Shown here one piece after another: positions 47,201 through 58,875 of a stretch of DNA of 64,000 bases. The stretch's first letter is position 1. Each line of letters starts with the position of its first letter. Source of the DNA: Colletotrichum lupini (Eukaryota; Ascomycota; Sordariomycetes; Glomerellales; Glomerellaceae); the NCBI RefSeq assembly GCF_023278565.1, contig NC_064677.1, positions 4,030,001-4,094,000 of the forward strand, written 5' to 3'. A program made the position numbers and the translations under genes. The notes below the pieces were generated by a model. That model was not told the DNA's origin and ran no database searches. It saw nothing but the letters and a program-made list of their open reading frames with translations.

Positions 47201-47537
47201 TTTTCACTTTGCGCGACACGTCGACAACTCATCTTGCTTCGCGGAGCCATATCCACCTGGACAAAATAGCTCCCCGCGTCGTCCGCTGTCACCAGCAAAG
47301 AAATTTCGTTACACGCCACCGCCTGGCTATTTTGGACACGCTAGTCCCGGAGGAAGACAAGGCAAGAGGGAGAGGAACGCAGTAGCGTTTAACGGACCCC
47401 AACACGACAATTGGACGGTCTTGTGACCGGTCCGACGGCCCAAACTGGCCTTACTGTATACATCGCCAGCTCCGTTGCCGCCGGCGCATACGGTAGGCTT
47501 GCCCTCGGAGCCGACCGGCGACCAAACCCCTCGTGGG
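44221..47537. other. long pyrimidine-rich leader/promoter region of the Q-rich gene
   Basis: For about 2-3 kb the plus strand is dominated by C and T, with CA, CTT and CACT repeats (for example a CA run at 45946-45962). Such strand asymmetry is typical of 5' leaders in filamentous fungi, so the Q-rich gene at 47538 may have a very long leader or several start sites. Open frames of 60-270 codons here are Ser/Pro/Leu-rich products of the skewed composition, and some may act as upstream frames. Confidence 0.5.
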
Positions 47538-48885
47538 ATGGATGATCCCAATCCCCGTCGGAGGCAGAATGAAGCGCCCATGCATCCCACCTCCAACCCA
47601 AGATATAACGTACAACAGCAACAACAACAGCAACAAGACCCTTTGCAGCAGCGCCGCAACATGGCTACAGGTTCGACCGAGCGATACAACAGGCCAGCGC
47701 CACTAAACACTTCGCCCTCGCAGGCGCGAGGCATGGGAAGCACGGGTAGCTACAGCACCTACAATTACCAAGAGCCGGTAGCAGGCTCTTTCAACGCGCC
47801 CATGGCGGCGAATACTATGCATTACCCCTCAGGATATAGCCAGGACGGCCGTCCGGCGCAGAATTTCGGTGGATACAACGCGGCCATGACGATGGGATAC
47901 GACAACCTGACTGGTGCGACGGGCTCCGTCTACGATAACCAGGCGCAATTCCAACGGCAGCCTGCAGCTGCTCCGATCTTGCCGACAGACGTGTCGACGT
48001 CGTACTTCTCCAATGACCCGAGTAGTAGCACAGGAACCTCCAACCTTCCCCATGCGCAACCGGCGAGCGCCACGGCGACGGCATATCAACAGCCACAGAT
48101 GGCCAACTACCAGGCGAACATCCCTAACGTCGGCGCGATGCCACAGCAGACTTCGAGTGCCGACGTGTCAATGGAAGAGCAGGACTATTCTGCCACAGGC
48201 GGCCTGGAAGAAAAATGGATGGAATACCAGTCTGCGCTGCGGGGTGTCTTCCAAAATGTCCGCAATGGTGTGCTCGAAAGCGCCAGCCAGTCACTTCTGG
48301 ATGTGTCAAACTGGCTCCTGACGCAGGTCGTCGATCTGGGTATGTCGGATCCCCCCCCCCCCCCCCTCTGCTCTGTTACTCGCGCCAAGCTCTGTATTGG
48401 AGTTTCGGGTTCTTCTGGTTCAGATTTACTAATGCAATGACAATTCACAGGCCTCAACCTGGACGACCAAAATTTGCATGGAGACCGAATCAAACTATGG
48501 AACGACTTCAATCACGCGTGGCTCTCACTATTCCAGATGCAGAAGGATTTGATGGAGCCGGGCAGACAGCTGCAGCGATCGCAGACCTTGGTCCCCAAAG
48601 AAGGCCTTGAAAAAATGGGCAAAGAGCTCGTCCGGCTTTGCGACGGCATTGAGCGACATGGTCTGGTCGACTACCAATACGGAGTATGGGAGCAGCAGAT
48701 CATAGAGAGTAAGCCCCCGGACGATCCCAACTTTGTACGTCGTGTGAGGGAAGGCATCCATGCTGACAATGCCGTTCCTAGTCATCGAAGCTTGCCTCGA
48801 CCAGTACGAGGCAAATGAAGAATCGAGCGGCAACGGCGGCGGCGGAGCTCAAACGGGGTCCGGCTCTCATCAAGGAAGCAGATAA
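47538..48885 (+). CDS. Q-rich protein with conserved C-terminal helical region, function unknown (387 aa)
   Basis: Three exons: 47538-48339, 48451-48708 and 48782-48885, with GT-AG junctions and agreeing phases. An in-frame ATG at 47475 could add 21 residues; MDDPNPRRRQ at 47538 looks the better start. The first 240 residues are disordered and rich in Gln, Asn, Ser, Tyr and Pro, including a Q8 run. The rest is helical and looks conserved: WMEYQSALRGVFQNVRNG, LLDVSNWLLTQVVDLGLN, RIKLWNDFNHAWLSLFQMQKD and ELVRLCDGIERHGLVDYQYG. I do not recognise the family. A low-complexity Q/N/Y-rich region before a helical domain is common in fungal transcriptional regulators, so a regulatory role is only a guess. 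Intron 1 contains a C16 run. It is the only supported gene in 21 kb. Confidence 0.8.
48351..48366. repeat. C16 homopolymer in intron 1 of the Q-rich gene
   Basis: Sixteen C bases starting 11 nt after the donor GTATGT. Confidence 0.9.
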
Positions 48886-50600
48886 AAGGAAGACTTGGGG
48901 TTTAGTCGGCTGCTTCGCCCTGAGATCAAATCCCAAGAAACGTACATCTCAGGGCAATGTCTAGATGCCCGTAAACGTATTCATGGTGGCGCCTGGGCGG
49001 TCGGCTTTTGTGGGCGGCCTCATTTTATTCTCTTTTCTTCCCCCTCAATGTACATTCTCGGCAGTTGGAAACGTCTTGTTACGAGAGACGGAGACCCAAC
49101 ACGATGTTACGCGGATTTTGGAGTTCTTCAGGGAGGATAACTGCTCTCATCATCCTTCTCACGCATTCCAACAGGTGGTTGGGCAGGCATCAGGTATCTA
49201 TGTCAGCATCCTCAATGGGCTAACCATTTGTGGTTTTCTTCTCTATTTTTTCTTCTTCTTCTTCTTTTCCTCTTTTTTCTTAACACATCTCTTGATTCTT
49301 TCTTTTCTCATTTTTCTTTGCAGGATACCTCCGCTCTCCTGCCGATGCCCATGTCCATGTGCTTGTAGGCCAAGCTTCGGCTAGGCTGAACCTGCCTAGG
49401 TCATATCGCAGACGGGGGAACGGTGGCACAGTCAGCTAAGACAACAGAGAAATCTAAAGACGGGGAGAGAGATGTGGGTGGCGGATTTTGGGCTTCTTTT
49501 GTTTCCTAAGCCAAGGGGGTGGGTGGTGTGTGTCTGTGTATAAGCGGTAAGGGGGTGTGCGTGGTGTAAAGAAAAAAACCTAAGGGGAATGGGAAATCTC
49601 ACGGAAGGACGGTCATAGATGGGCGTACCAGGAAAGCAACTCGGGAGGAACGACGAACGATGAAATGCGCGGCGCAGATGGCCCACCAGATAACGCTCAA
49701 GAAGTGAGGCCGGATACTCGCAAATGAAGGGATGAGAAACAAAAACGGAAAAAAAGACTTCGGGAAAAAAAAAAAGGAAAAGGGCACCGAGTTGCGTGAG
49801 AGAGAGTGTGTGTGTAGGATGGGGGCGGGGGTGGGGGGTTGGTGTTGTACGTATGTACGTGTGTATGTCTCTCTTGTTTTCCCTGTCGTAGAAATCATGT
49901 ATACCTATGGTATTGTAGTAGATCAGGCCTGGATGCTCTCACGAGCTTTGCGTCGTTGCGCAAGAAAAAATTGGGTGGTGGGGTTCATCTCTTGTTTTCT
50001 TGTTCTTGTTTCTTCTATTCGTTTCTTCGGGTTCTTCTTTTCTCCCTATTTGTCATTCTGTTTTTTTGGGTTTTTAGGGTTTTTTTTTGGTTATTCTTCT
50101 GCCCGAAGTAACTTCGGCAGCTGTATGTATGTACGCACGTACCTGTCTGTACCTTGTTACCATCAATCAAAAGAGAGACGGATGATGCATAGACAATGAT
50201 GCGCAATGCAAAGCAAGGCAGCCGCGAAGCCACCAGATGCCGGTTCAGAATGCCGTGCAAGTATGCAAGATACGCCCGGGGGGTGTGAGATATGCAAAGA
50301 AATTAAAGAAAGAAAGAAAAAAAGAGCAACTAGCGAAGGAAATGTAACCCAGCTTTCTGCTCAGCCAATTCAGCCGTCTTCTTTTCCATGGTTGTTTGCT
50401 CTGGTAGGATTGCCGGCCAGCTCGGCGTTTGATGACTGTTGGACGTCGAACAAAGTGTGGTTGTTGGAAAAAGCGCTAGCCTCGGCCGGCGCCTCACCGT
50501 CGATCTTTCTGCCCTACGCTTATTTGATAAGAACAATAATGGGCAATATGCGAGCAAGGTCCCTTAAACATGGCCTTGTAAGCCTCATGCGGGTAATCTG
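48886..50600. other. 1.7-kb region without gene, low-complexity T-rich tracts
   Basis: Probable 3' UTR and flank of the Q-rich gene. CTT/TTC runs at 49240-49320 and T-runs around 50040-50100. CpA/TpG are present, so this is not RIP. No gene recognised. Confidence 0.45.
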
Positions 50601-51372
50601 AGTACCTTATTATCGAAGAAAGTTAATTCTTTCTAAGTTATAAGTATAAGAATATAGTTTTAATAAAATAATATAGTACCTACTTAGTACTTAAATTAAG
50701 ATACTTTTTTAAGCTTATTATAAGAGAAAGATAACTATATTACTAACTACTTACTATTAAGGTCCGTAAGTAGCGCTATAGTTTTAATTATTATAGTTTT
50801 AACCGTAATAACTTCGCCCGTAATAAGCAAAAAGTTTAATTATAAGTCCCTTAAAAGCCTCTTATTAAGAGCTATAAAAGCCTCTAAGTTAAGTTAAAAT
50901 ACTTATTAAAATACTAATAACTAAACTAATTTTATAATAACGACCTTAATAAAAAAACCTAAAAAAAAAAGCTAAAATCCTTACTATTATTAAATACGAT
51001 TTATAAAGTATAATAATACGGCCGTAGAGTATTACTAATATATTTTATATTAAAAAAAGTATTATTAATACTAATAAGACGGATAGGGCCGTATTAATAT
51101 AGTACCTCGGCTTTTTCTTATAGCTCGAGGATAATTACTTTAAATAGTATTAAAAATCTATTAAAAAGCTCTCTTAAGTACTCTAGTATATCTATTATTA
51201 TTTTTATAATAATAAGACTCCTAGTACTTATATATAAAAGTAAGTTACTTATTTTTAAATAGTAATATTAGCTTATTAATAAGCTATTAAAACTACGATT
51301 TTAATAATCCCTTAACGAGGGAGAGGGTAGAATAGAGGAAAGGATAAGTAAGAAAAGGGTTAAGGTTAAATA
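50601..51372. repeat. second RIP-mutated AT-rich island
   Basis: By eye, about 770 bp contain one CpA (near 50827) and no TpG while CpG persists. It has no open frame. I could not find terminal repeats or a target duplication that prove an element boundary. It is most simply a RIP-destroyed repeat of unknown class. Confidence 0.85.
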
Positions 51373-51614
51373 GTGCGGAATTCGAGGGCAGGGTAGCGTC
51401 TATATATACTACGGCAATCCTCTAGTAATACAAAACGATGGAGTTAAACAGTGTTATGCGGGTGATCAAGTGGCGGGTACATACCATAACGCAGTTTCGG
51501 GAGAGAGGGGTAGGCGGCGGTCAACCTGACCCACCGCCGCCGCCACGCGAGAAATGCGGGCTCGGAGGCCCGGGCAAATGGATTGGAGGAAGGCAGTCCG
51601 GGGCAGACGTCGGA

Positions 51615-51616
<2 letters not shown>

Positions 51617-51707
<91 letters not shown>
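51617..51707. repeat. G91 homopolymer
   Basis: Ninety-one consecutive G bases, preceded by GGAGA and followed by ATGATG. It encodes only a spurious poly-Gly/poly-Pro frame. It may be real, or be inflated or created during sequencing. Confidence 0.9.
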
Positions 51708-51708
<1 letters not shown>

Positions 51709-54700
51709 TGATGAAGGGAAGGGAGACGTAGGAGAGAGGGGGAAGGGTGGCACCTGATCGCAGAAGTGATTCCTGCCCAATCGGCCTCTCTAGGGCTGGC
51801 TGTGATAGGCGGTGTATGCGCCTTACCAACAAGATTGACTGGTCGGCTTGAAAATGACGACCGTGTTAATCTGCGCCGATCTCCCGCCTTGGAGAAGGAG
51901 GCTAGTGACGCAAGATGGAGAGCAGTCTACTGCAAAGTCCAGACCGCATCGAACCTCTGGTCGGGCCTATCAGCCCAAAGACCAGGACGTGACTCTCCTC
52001 CGCAACTTGGGAAGCTTTGTTGGACCCTGGAAAGGTAGGCCGATCTTAGCTTTACACGGAAATCTGACGGCTCCTCTCTCTCTGGCCAGCCTTCGGAGGC
52101 CTGTCTGCGGTGCCCTACGGTCAGGCAGCAATCTCGACCTGACAGTGATTGTGAGGGAGACAGCGGCATCCGAGGCCTGTGGCTTGTCGTTATTAGGTTG
52201 CCACGCTTGGGCTTGTTCATATGACATTGTCAGACAAGAACCTTCGTCAGAATCGGTGGGCCAGTAAGTCAGCCGCATGTTCCCGGGATTCCGTTTGTGG
52301 CCTGCGGATGGGCGCGGGAAGCGACATCTGCAGGACAGCTTTTCTGCAGGGCATCGCAACTTTTTACTTTCTCATGTCAGCTCAGCCATTCCCTACATAC
52401 GCGATGTGAGACTATGGGCGGCATGGGCGTTTGCAACTCGACAAAGCTAATGCAGGTTGCTGGCTGAAAGTGTGGCCTCCCACTTCCCGCCTGCTCACAC
52501 TTGCTCGCAGCTGCGAGATGGGACCAAGCCCCTCCAGCTCGCAACAGAGTGACAAACGGATCGAGGCTTGCGAATTCAATGGACTTTTGCACGTCGTCCC
52601 ACAGACCGGGTTGCCCCGCGATCCCCGCCAGTCTTGGTCGCCAAAAATCTGTAACACGAAGTCATAGTAATACATGCTGGAAAAGCAAGGTAATCAATTT
52701 TCAGTCTGGTTGGACCAACCTTAGAAGCCAGAAATGTATGAATCCCAACAATGGATAGGTCAGATATGAGTAGGTTAGTACCGCGGTATGACAAGTGACC
52801 AGGACCTTGCATGAGGCTGGTCGACTGCTTAGAGACGAGGTTTTGGTTCCGTCTTATTTGATGTCTCTGAAGAGTAAGGGATCATGGGGTCCGGCTGCTT
52901 GGGACCTTCCGTGTTAGTGCGCATTAGCGCTGTTGCTTATTGGTCGCACATACTGACTTATTTGTAGTGACATATTGGGGCATGAGCATAAGAAGACACC
53001 TGAACATAGCTATAGCTGTAAGCTTAGCAATATTTCAGCCCTTAGCTAGCGTTGTTCCCAGGCACGGAACGACCAGACTGGAACAAGCAATGAGATTGCA
53101 GCTAGACGAGGCTTGCTTCGAGGCGGAGTGGGACAGGGAGTTGGTATGGCGCTGTCTCTGATCTCCGAGGGGCAGGGCACCAAGTTGCAGATCGCGGCAC
53201 AGTGAGCAGTGGTGGTATGTATTTGTGTTGCCGGCAAGGGTGTAGAGATATTGAAACACGGCTGAGTTCCTATCCTTGTTCTTGTGCTGGAGCAAGGCTA
53301 TCTATCTACCATGGAATATGGCAACCGGAGCCCAGTGTAAAGCGAATACTTTGCTTCTGCTGGGTGTCGATAAGGAATAGCACTTCGTTTGGACCGTATA
53401 TAGAAAGTGATTCGGTGATAGTGTGTTATCAGCGAACGCCTTCGTCTGGAACTAGGCATGGTATATGGAGCGTCTATTTTGGCTCTGAGCCTTGGGCGCG
53501 CGAGCAAGCCCATCCCTACTTGGTCACAGTAGGCGTCTCGCCCCTCGAGCCCAGCACTCTAGATGGCGGGCGGGATCCAAGTAGCGGGAAGAGACGCAGA
53601 TCTCGGGTATACCCTGTGTCTGACCGCTCGAGCATGATAGAATAGGCGCCGGCTCGGGAGTAAAGGTGCAAAGAGCTACATTGCCATATTGCTTGACCTA
53701 GACGAGTCTAGAGCAGCACCGATTGTTAGCAAGCATACCCTCACTCGACTTCTGACCCTCCCCTTTTCTGCCCTAAATTTCCGGTGCCATGGCTGGAATG
53801 CCTGGGGGCAGGGTTGAGACTTGCATATCTTTTCGCTGAATTGATTTGGGAATCTGACCTGTCACTTTCCCGGACGCCCTGTAGCTCCACAACAGGATGG
53901 GCTGGACTTGCTTGAGACAAGGAAAAGAGGTCCCTGGTAGTGGACAGACATGATCTGATCATCCATGTAGACAATCAACACGGTGGAGCTTTGCCTGTTG
54001 TACCTATACATGCTCCGGCCACTCGTTCAAAGATCCGGCATTATTTCATTTGGCCACCACGCATCTCCGTGTACCCACTGGAGCGATTACTGACCCGGCA
54101 AAGCCGGTAAGGGCCCCGGTTTGGCGGGTCCATCCCGTCCGGCCTCACTTGAAAGCTCGTCCCTTTCTAGCACACAACATCCGTGTCTTCGGCGGGCTTG
54201 TCTAGTAAGCTTAGAGAGCGCCATTCTGGACTCATCAGGGAGGTCTGTCTCGAAGGTCTGCCTTTCTGGCTGCATGTAGCGTGCCTTTCCACGGGCGTAG
54301 AGATGGACGTAGAGCAGCTGCACCAGATATCGTAGGGGGAATAGGTCGTACACGATGTAAGAGCAGCTGCCAATTGTTTAGCCCAGAAGAAATGGAACGA
54401 TATGAGAGATACGTGACTACCTGGATAGCCTACGCATGACTGGTTGTAATTCCGCACACGCGGAGTTCCTAGACTGGACAAATTAGCAAGCAAGCCATGG
54501 TTCTGAAGGGAAGTTCAACGATAACTACGTAGAACTTAGTGACACCATGTCGACTCTCAGCAAGCCTGTACATGGCTTTGGCTCACTGTCATACGCCCTT
54601 CCGATCGGATGCTACCGCTAACCGTTCCCTCGGTAAACTCTATTTCGGCTACGCCCAGTTGTATCAAGCTTTTTTCCGTCTTGAGCAATGTGTTGCGACC

Positions 54701-57082
54701 GGTCTGATATGGGTGTAAGTCAACAAGTTTATGGGTGTTTTCTTTCGTCGAACCCCTTGACCGTCTTCTTAGATAGAGGTAGAGACCTGGAATGTCCGGC
54801 ATAAGCCTCACTCAAGGCGATGTCATCCTTGTGATATCGACATTTGGCTGTCTACTTCTGATCGAGTGAGATACCTGTGATACTTTGCTTTCGTCCTATC
54901 TATCAGATTTCGTAGTAGGCGACTCAATTGCGATTGGCATTGGCGATCGGCCTGGGGTGCTATCTGTCGACGGATGGCGGTGGGCAGACGACGTCCTTGC
55001 AGTGAAATGCCAATGGATGTGTTGCTGAAAGCCGGGCACATCAGAGGAAAGTCCAGTATCTGGCCCGATTGCACTGTCCAATTTTCCGAGAATAACATCA
55101 GCATGTAGGTATTCCGACAATGAGCATGAACGCTGGAGCATGGCGGACTTCTCGGATACTTGGGCCGTCTGCCACAAGCTATCAAGAGCTGATGGCACTG
55201 GAATGACAGGTGATGATTTGAGGTAAAGCATGAAGAAGACTTGGGCTGTCAAGGGAACGGTTAGAGAAGTGCAAACCCAAAGAGATACGGAGGCCTGTTG
55301 ACATATTGAGCCTGTAGGAAGGAGCTAGAAAAGTTATCGATAGAAGGAAAGTGCGTCTTCAGGTGGCAGTGATGGACTATCAGGCGCTCCTCCCTATCCA
55401 TCCATTCATCCCCCAGCAACGCTCCATTGCGCCATTCATGTGGGTTGTCGTCATCATTATTTCGATGTGGCAGTCCTCGAGAATGCAAGCAGTCAAGCTT
55501 TGGGGACACTTACATGTCTGATGAGCATGACCCGAGCTGGTGTGATAATCACGTACAATGCCTAGGGTACAATCCAGGTTCGTGGCGATTAATTACTGCT
55601 GCCTCTTATCTTTCGTATGCACGAAGAATAAGATTTCCGCCTTTTTCTTGGATTCGACGACCGAGGGTGTACGTGGAAATCTCCTGGCCAACCCGATACC
55701 ACATATTCATCACCGAATCCATGATAGAGAGGAAGGAGATCACTGTCAAGTTCTGATCTCGAGTGTCGACATGATCGTTCTTGACATGGTCGGTTTTCCC
55801 GTCGGGTACCTGCTACAGTTCGATGCGCATCATATATTCCCCTCTGGCTCGTATGTAGTGTCGCGAATCTAGGGGGCCTATTCCACCGAAATCTCGATCG
55901 CCGTATGAGCTATTTTGAAGTCACAGTCTTTCAATAGCACGTTTCGATTTGAGACCACGATGACAAGGACTAGTATCCACGAGTTTGAATCATCTCACTG
56001 AAGTACTTGGCTAATCATCACTTACGCTCCGTTTTACCTTGGGCATCGCGACTTCGGATCAATATTGAACTTCTGGCCATGATTCATAGATCCAGGACAC
56101 ACTGCTCCAGGCTGTAATCAATACCAAAATTGTATTTACTCCGGACAGGAAATGAGGCTAAGGGACATATCTCGAATATCACGTAGAATGGTGGCTGGTG
56201 TAGCGACCATGGGTAACAGTTTGTTGTATCATTTGTTTCTAGTTGATCAAAGGGGCTTGTATGTAGTCATTCATTGCAATTGTCTCTTTACATGAATGCC
56301 ATTAGTGTATACTGGTAACGTATGCCTCCTTAGGTTCACCCTGTATCTAGGCTTGGGAAACAGTTGCTCATCATGTCTAACAATCTAAGCGTCTCTGATG
56401 AAACCTCACGGATAGGGAGGAACGCGAGACATAATCTCATGCTCTGAGGCCAATCTACAAGCAGTCCCAGTGGTCCAATAGTGGGGGACTACGTCTAATG
56501 GTTCTCTCAACTTTCCGTCAGTCCTACCTGCGGCTAGCTTTGGAGTACGAAAACAACCCAGTTGGCTCCAACTAAAGTACCAACTGAAGGAAGAAATCTA
56601 GTCATGATAGCCTTGAACTTATCGCAGTTTAGTTATTCGCAGAACAAGTGAGAGGTTTCAGGAACGTGCCACGAATATACGGTTCGAGGGATAGAAATCC
56701 TAGCACCGAGTATGTTGCCGCATAAGCAGCAGTAGTGTTTCGATCCACCTAGCTAACTGCGATACGATCACAACCGCCTGGTTTGCTTGAAAGCTCCATA
56801 AATGCAAGCACATTATCGTTTTCGGCCACAACTCGGGCTGTTGTGTCTGTTCACAAGGGTCATCGAAACATAACGACCACTGGCTGTCATCACGTTTCAA
56901 TAGACCAGCATAGTTGGACGCAACAGACAAAGAAACGCTGTTTTAGACCCGGATATTGCAATCCAGGCACATTTGACGACCGTGATGTCGCTCCGGGGGA
57001 TAGTTTATCTCTACCTCGAATAATGATTGTTGCAATTCATGTCTCATGATCCTGATGTGCTCGCCCGCCGCCGTGTTCAACT
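51708..57082. other. 5.4-kb region without recognisable gene
   Basis: Base composition is normal and only short open frames occur on both strands. Minus-strand fragments such as 55261-55509 have a vaguely protein-like composition but no family I can name. A decayed or lineage-specific gene cannot be excluded. Confidence 0.45.
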
Positions 57083-57919
57083 CTAAAACGTGTCTAGAAA
57101 CAGATGTTAGCTTCTTCTTCGGCCGTGACGAGTTGAAGCCAGAAAGGCACGCAAATGGGATAGGATGCTCACCCAAAGTCATGCTCATGCTGACGTCCGT
57201 GTTCTCTACCATCTTGGTGAACTCCTCAAAGCTGATCTTGCCATCCTTATCCAAGTCGGCCTCCATGATGGTCTTATCGACGATCTGCTGCAGCTGCTGG
57301 TCCTTAAGGTTGCTTCCAACCATCATCTTGAGCACAATAAAGAGCTCGCCATTGCTGATGTACCCGTCGCGATCGATATCGTACACCTTGAAGGCGAAGC
57401 GCAGCTTCTGCTCCTTGTTGCCCTTGCTGGAAAAGGCGCTGAGGCCTGATACGAATTCCTGGAAGTCAACGTCACCGCCACCATCCTCGTCAAAGATCGC
57501 AATCATTCTGTGTAAGATCGCTTTAGTAACGTGATTCGCAGCATATTGCATCGGAAGGATTTTGGCTACCTCGTGGCAAGCGGGTTGGAGGAAATCTGGG
57601 GCAGGCTGAGGAACTCATCGCGCTCGATTGTGCCGGAATTGTCCTGCACGAAAGAAGGGTTAGCAACATTGTCTTCTGGTGGCAAACGGATCGCCGTTGA
57701 ACGCAATGGAAAAGGAAATGAGTAGGCCATAGGGGATGCACACCTTATCCAGCTTCATGAAACGTTTCCTCAGACGATCAACTTCTTCTCTGTCGACTGC
57801 ATACCGGTCAGCTCCAGCACAGCGAAGTCTGTGCGACAAAGAAGTCGACTGCGGGGGAGGGGCTCACAGTTGGACCCCTGGACGATGTTGTCCAACACCG
57901 TACTGGTAGTGTTGCCCAT
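57083..57919 (-). CDS. CNB1: calcineurin regulatory subunit B (174 aa)
   Basis: Five exons on the minus strand: 57919-57868, 57796-57744, 57643-57570, 57507-57173 and 57093-57083. The last exon is only 11 nt and gives the ending LDTF; reading past the donor instead gives an unconserved tail. N-terminal MGNTTS is an N-myristoylation site. Four EF-hand loops are at residues 34-45, 66-77, 103-114 and 144-155, all with Asp at position 1 and Glu at 12. The conserved [12 protein letters not shown] tail contacts calcineurin A. With the catalytic subunit it forms the Ca2+/calmodulin phosphatase that activates Crz1 and controls stress and virulence traits in fungi. Length equals other filamentous-fungal orthologues. 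Acceptor choice for exon 2 uses the second of two identical GCAGTCGAC words. Confidence 0.97.
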
Positions 57920-58875
57920 GATGGAGAAACTCGATATCGGACTCGACTAAAAGCTGTATGGGTGCACGGTGTAGTTGGCAGGAAGTATTCCAGGGTCGTC
58001 GCAGTTGGGTGGGCTTGTGTCAAGCTCGACTTCGCTAGTTCGCCGTGGGGTTCGCCTTGAATAGGGAGGTTGACAGGAACAAGGCCAAGGTGCAGTGCGG
58101 CAGGTAGTCGAAGTAAAGTCAGGCGGCGGCCAGGCGGCGACCAGGCGCCGGATTGGATTCGGGCAGCTGTACCGGAGCCCACCGCAGAGTGCTTACGCAC
58201 GGGCCAGCTCTAGATCTCATTGTCTGACGTACGACCTGAACGGGCTTGCGAAGTGTCAGATGTATTACCACCACATTTGAGTTTCGGGAGGATGGAACGA
58301 AATGAATGAGTTGAGATTCAATGCGTATTATATCGGTTCAAACACCGGACTTTGGTGGTGAGGAACAAGAGTCAGGACTACCTTTTGTCACTTAGACGCC
58401 TGGTACCTACCTAGCATCGCTCTTGCGGCTTTCTGATGTTGACAGATTGGGGATGGCACGTGACTAGCAGCTTCCCCTTTTCCCAGGCGTCCCTTGGGCA
58501 GGTGCCAGTCGCTTTCATGGGACGTGTCGGCCAGTCTTTGCTTTCCAACTCCGATCCATCTCTTTTGGCCCGAGCGTCCTGAAGTACCTCTACAGCACGT
58601 CTACTATTGCACGGTACCTTGAACGCCCAAATCCAACCCGAAAGGTCCTACCTTACTGCGTAGAAGCGCAACAGGAAAATTCTTCTTCACGCCAAACGCC
58701 AAATCAACGTCGCCTCATAGCCAGCAACAGATCGACCATCAATCCTAAGCCAACAACCACGATTTTTATCCGTCAAAACTTCAAAAATCAACGTCGCATG
58801 ACCCCTTGTATGACTTGATCGACTTTTTTCGCGGATTTTCCGCTGGCTTTCGGCCTTCGACCCCCACCCACCACC
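57920..58875. promoter_or_regulatory. divergent promoter CNB1 / EPL1
   Basis: 956 bp between divergent genes. CACGTGAC at 58457-58464 fits the Cbf1-type consensus. No gene recognised. Confidence 0.5.
58457..58464. promoter_or_regulatory. extended E-box CACGTGAC
   Basis: The same RTCACRTG-type word as at 34732. Another TCACGTGA occurs at 59058-59065 in EPL1 intron 1. Motif match only. Confidence 0.35.

Noticed and set aside
48886..50600. T-rich and CTT-rich tracts as a third RIP island
   Set aside because: CpA and TpG are frequent here, so the composition is simple-sequence rather than RIP.
51438..51731. Frame with a long poly-Gly (or poly-Pro) stretch
   Set aside because: Produced only by the G91 homopolymer.
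55261..55509. Minus-strand fragment with HFPSID and PPYLF words resembling part of a fungal transcription-factor middle domain
   Set aside because: The resemblance is slight, no zinc cluster was found nearby and no exon chain could be built; I cannot support a gene or pseudogene.
7274..57919. MID1 and CNB1 in one window as a calcium-signalling cluster
   Set aside because: They are about 48 kb apart with many unrelated genes between; co-location is most likely chance.
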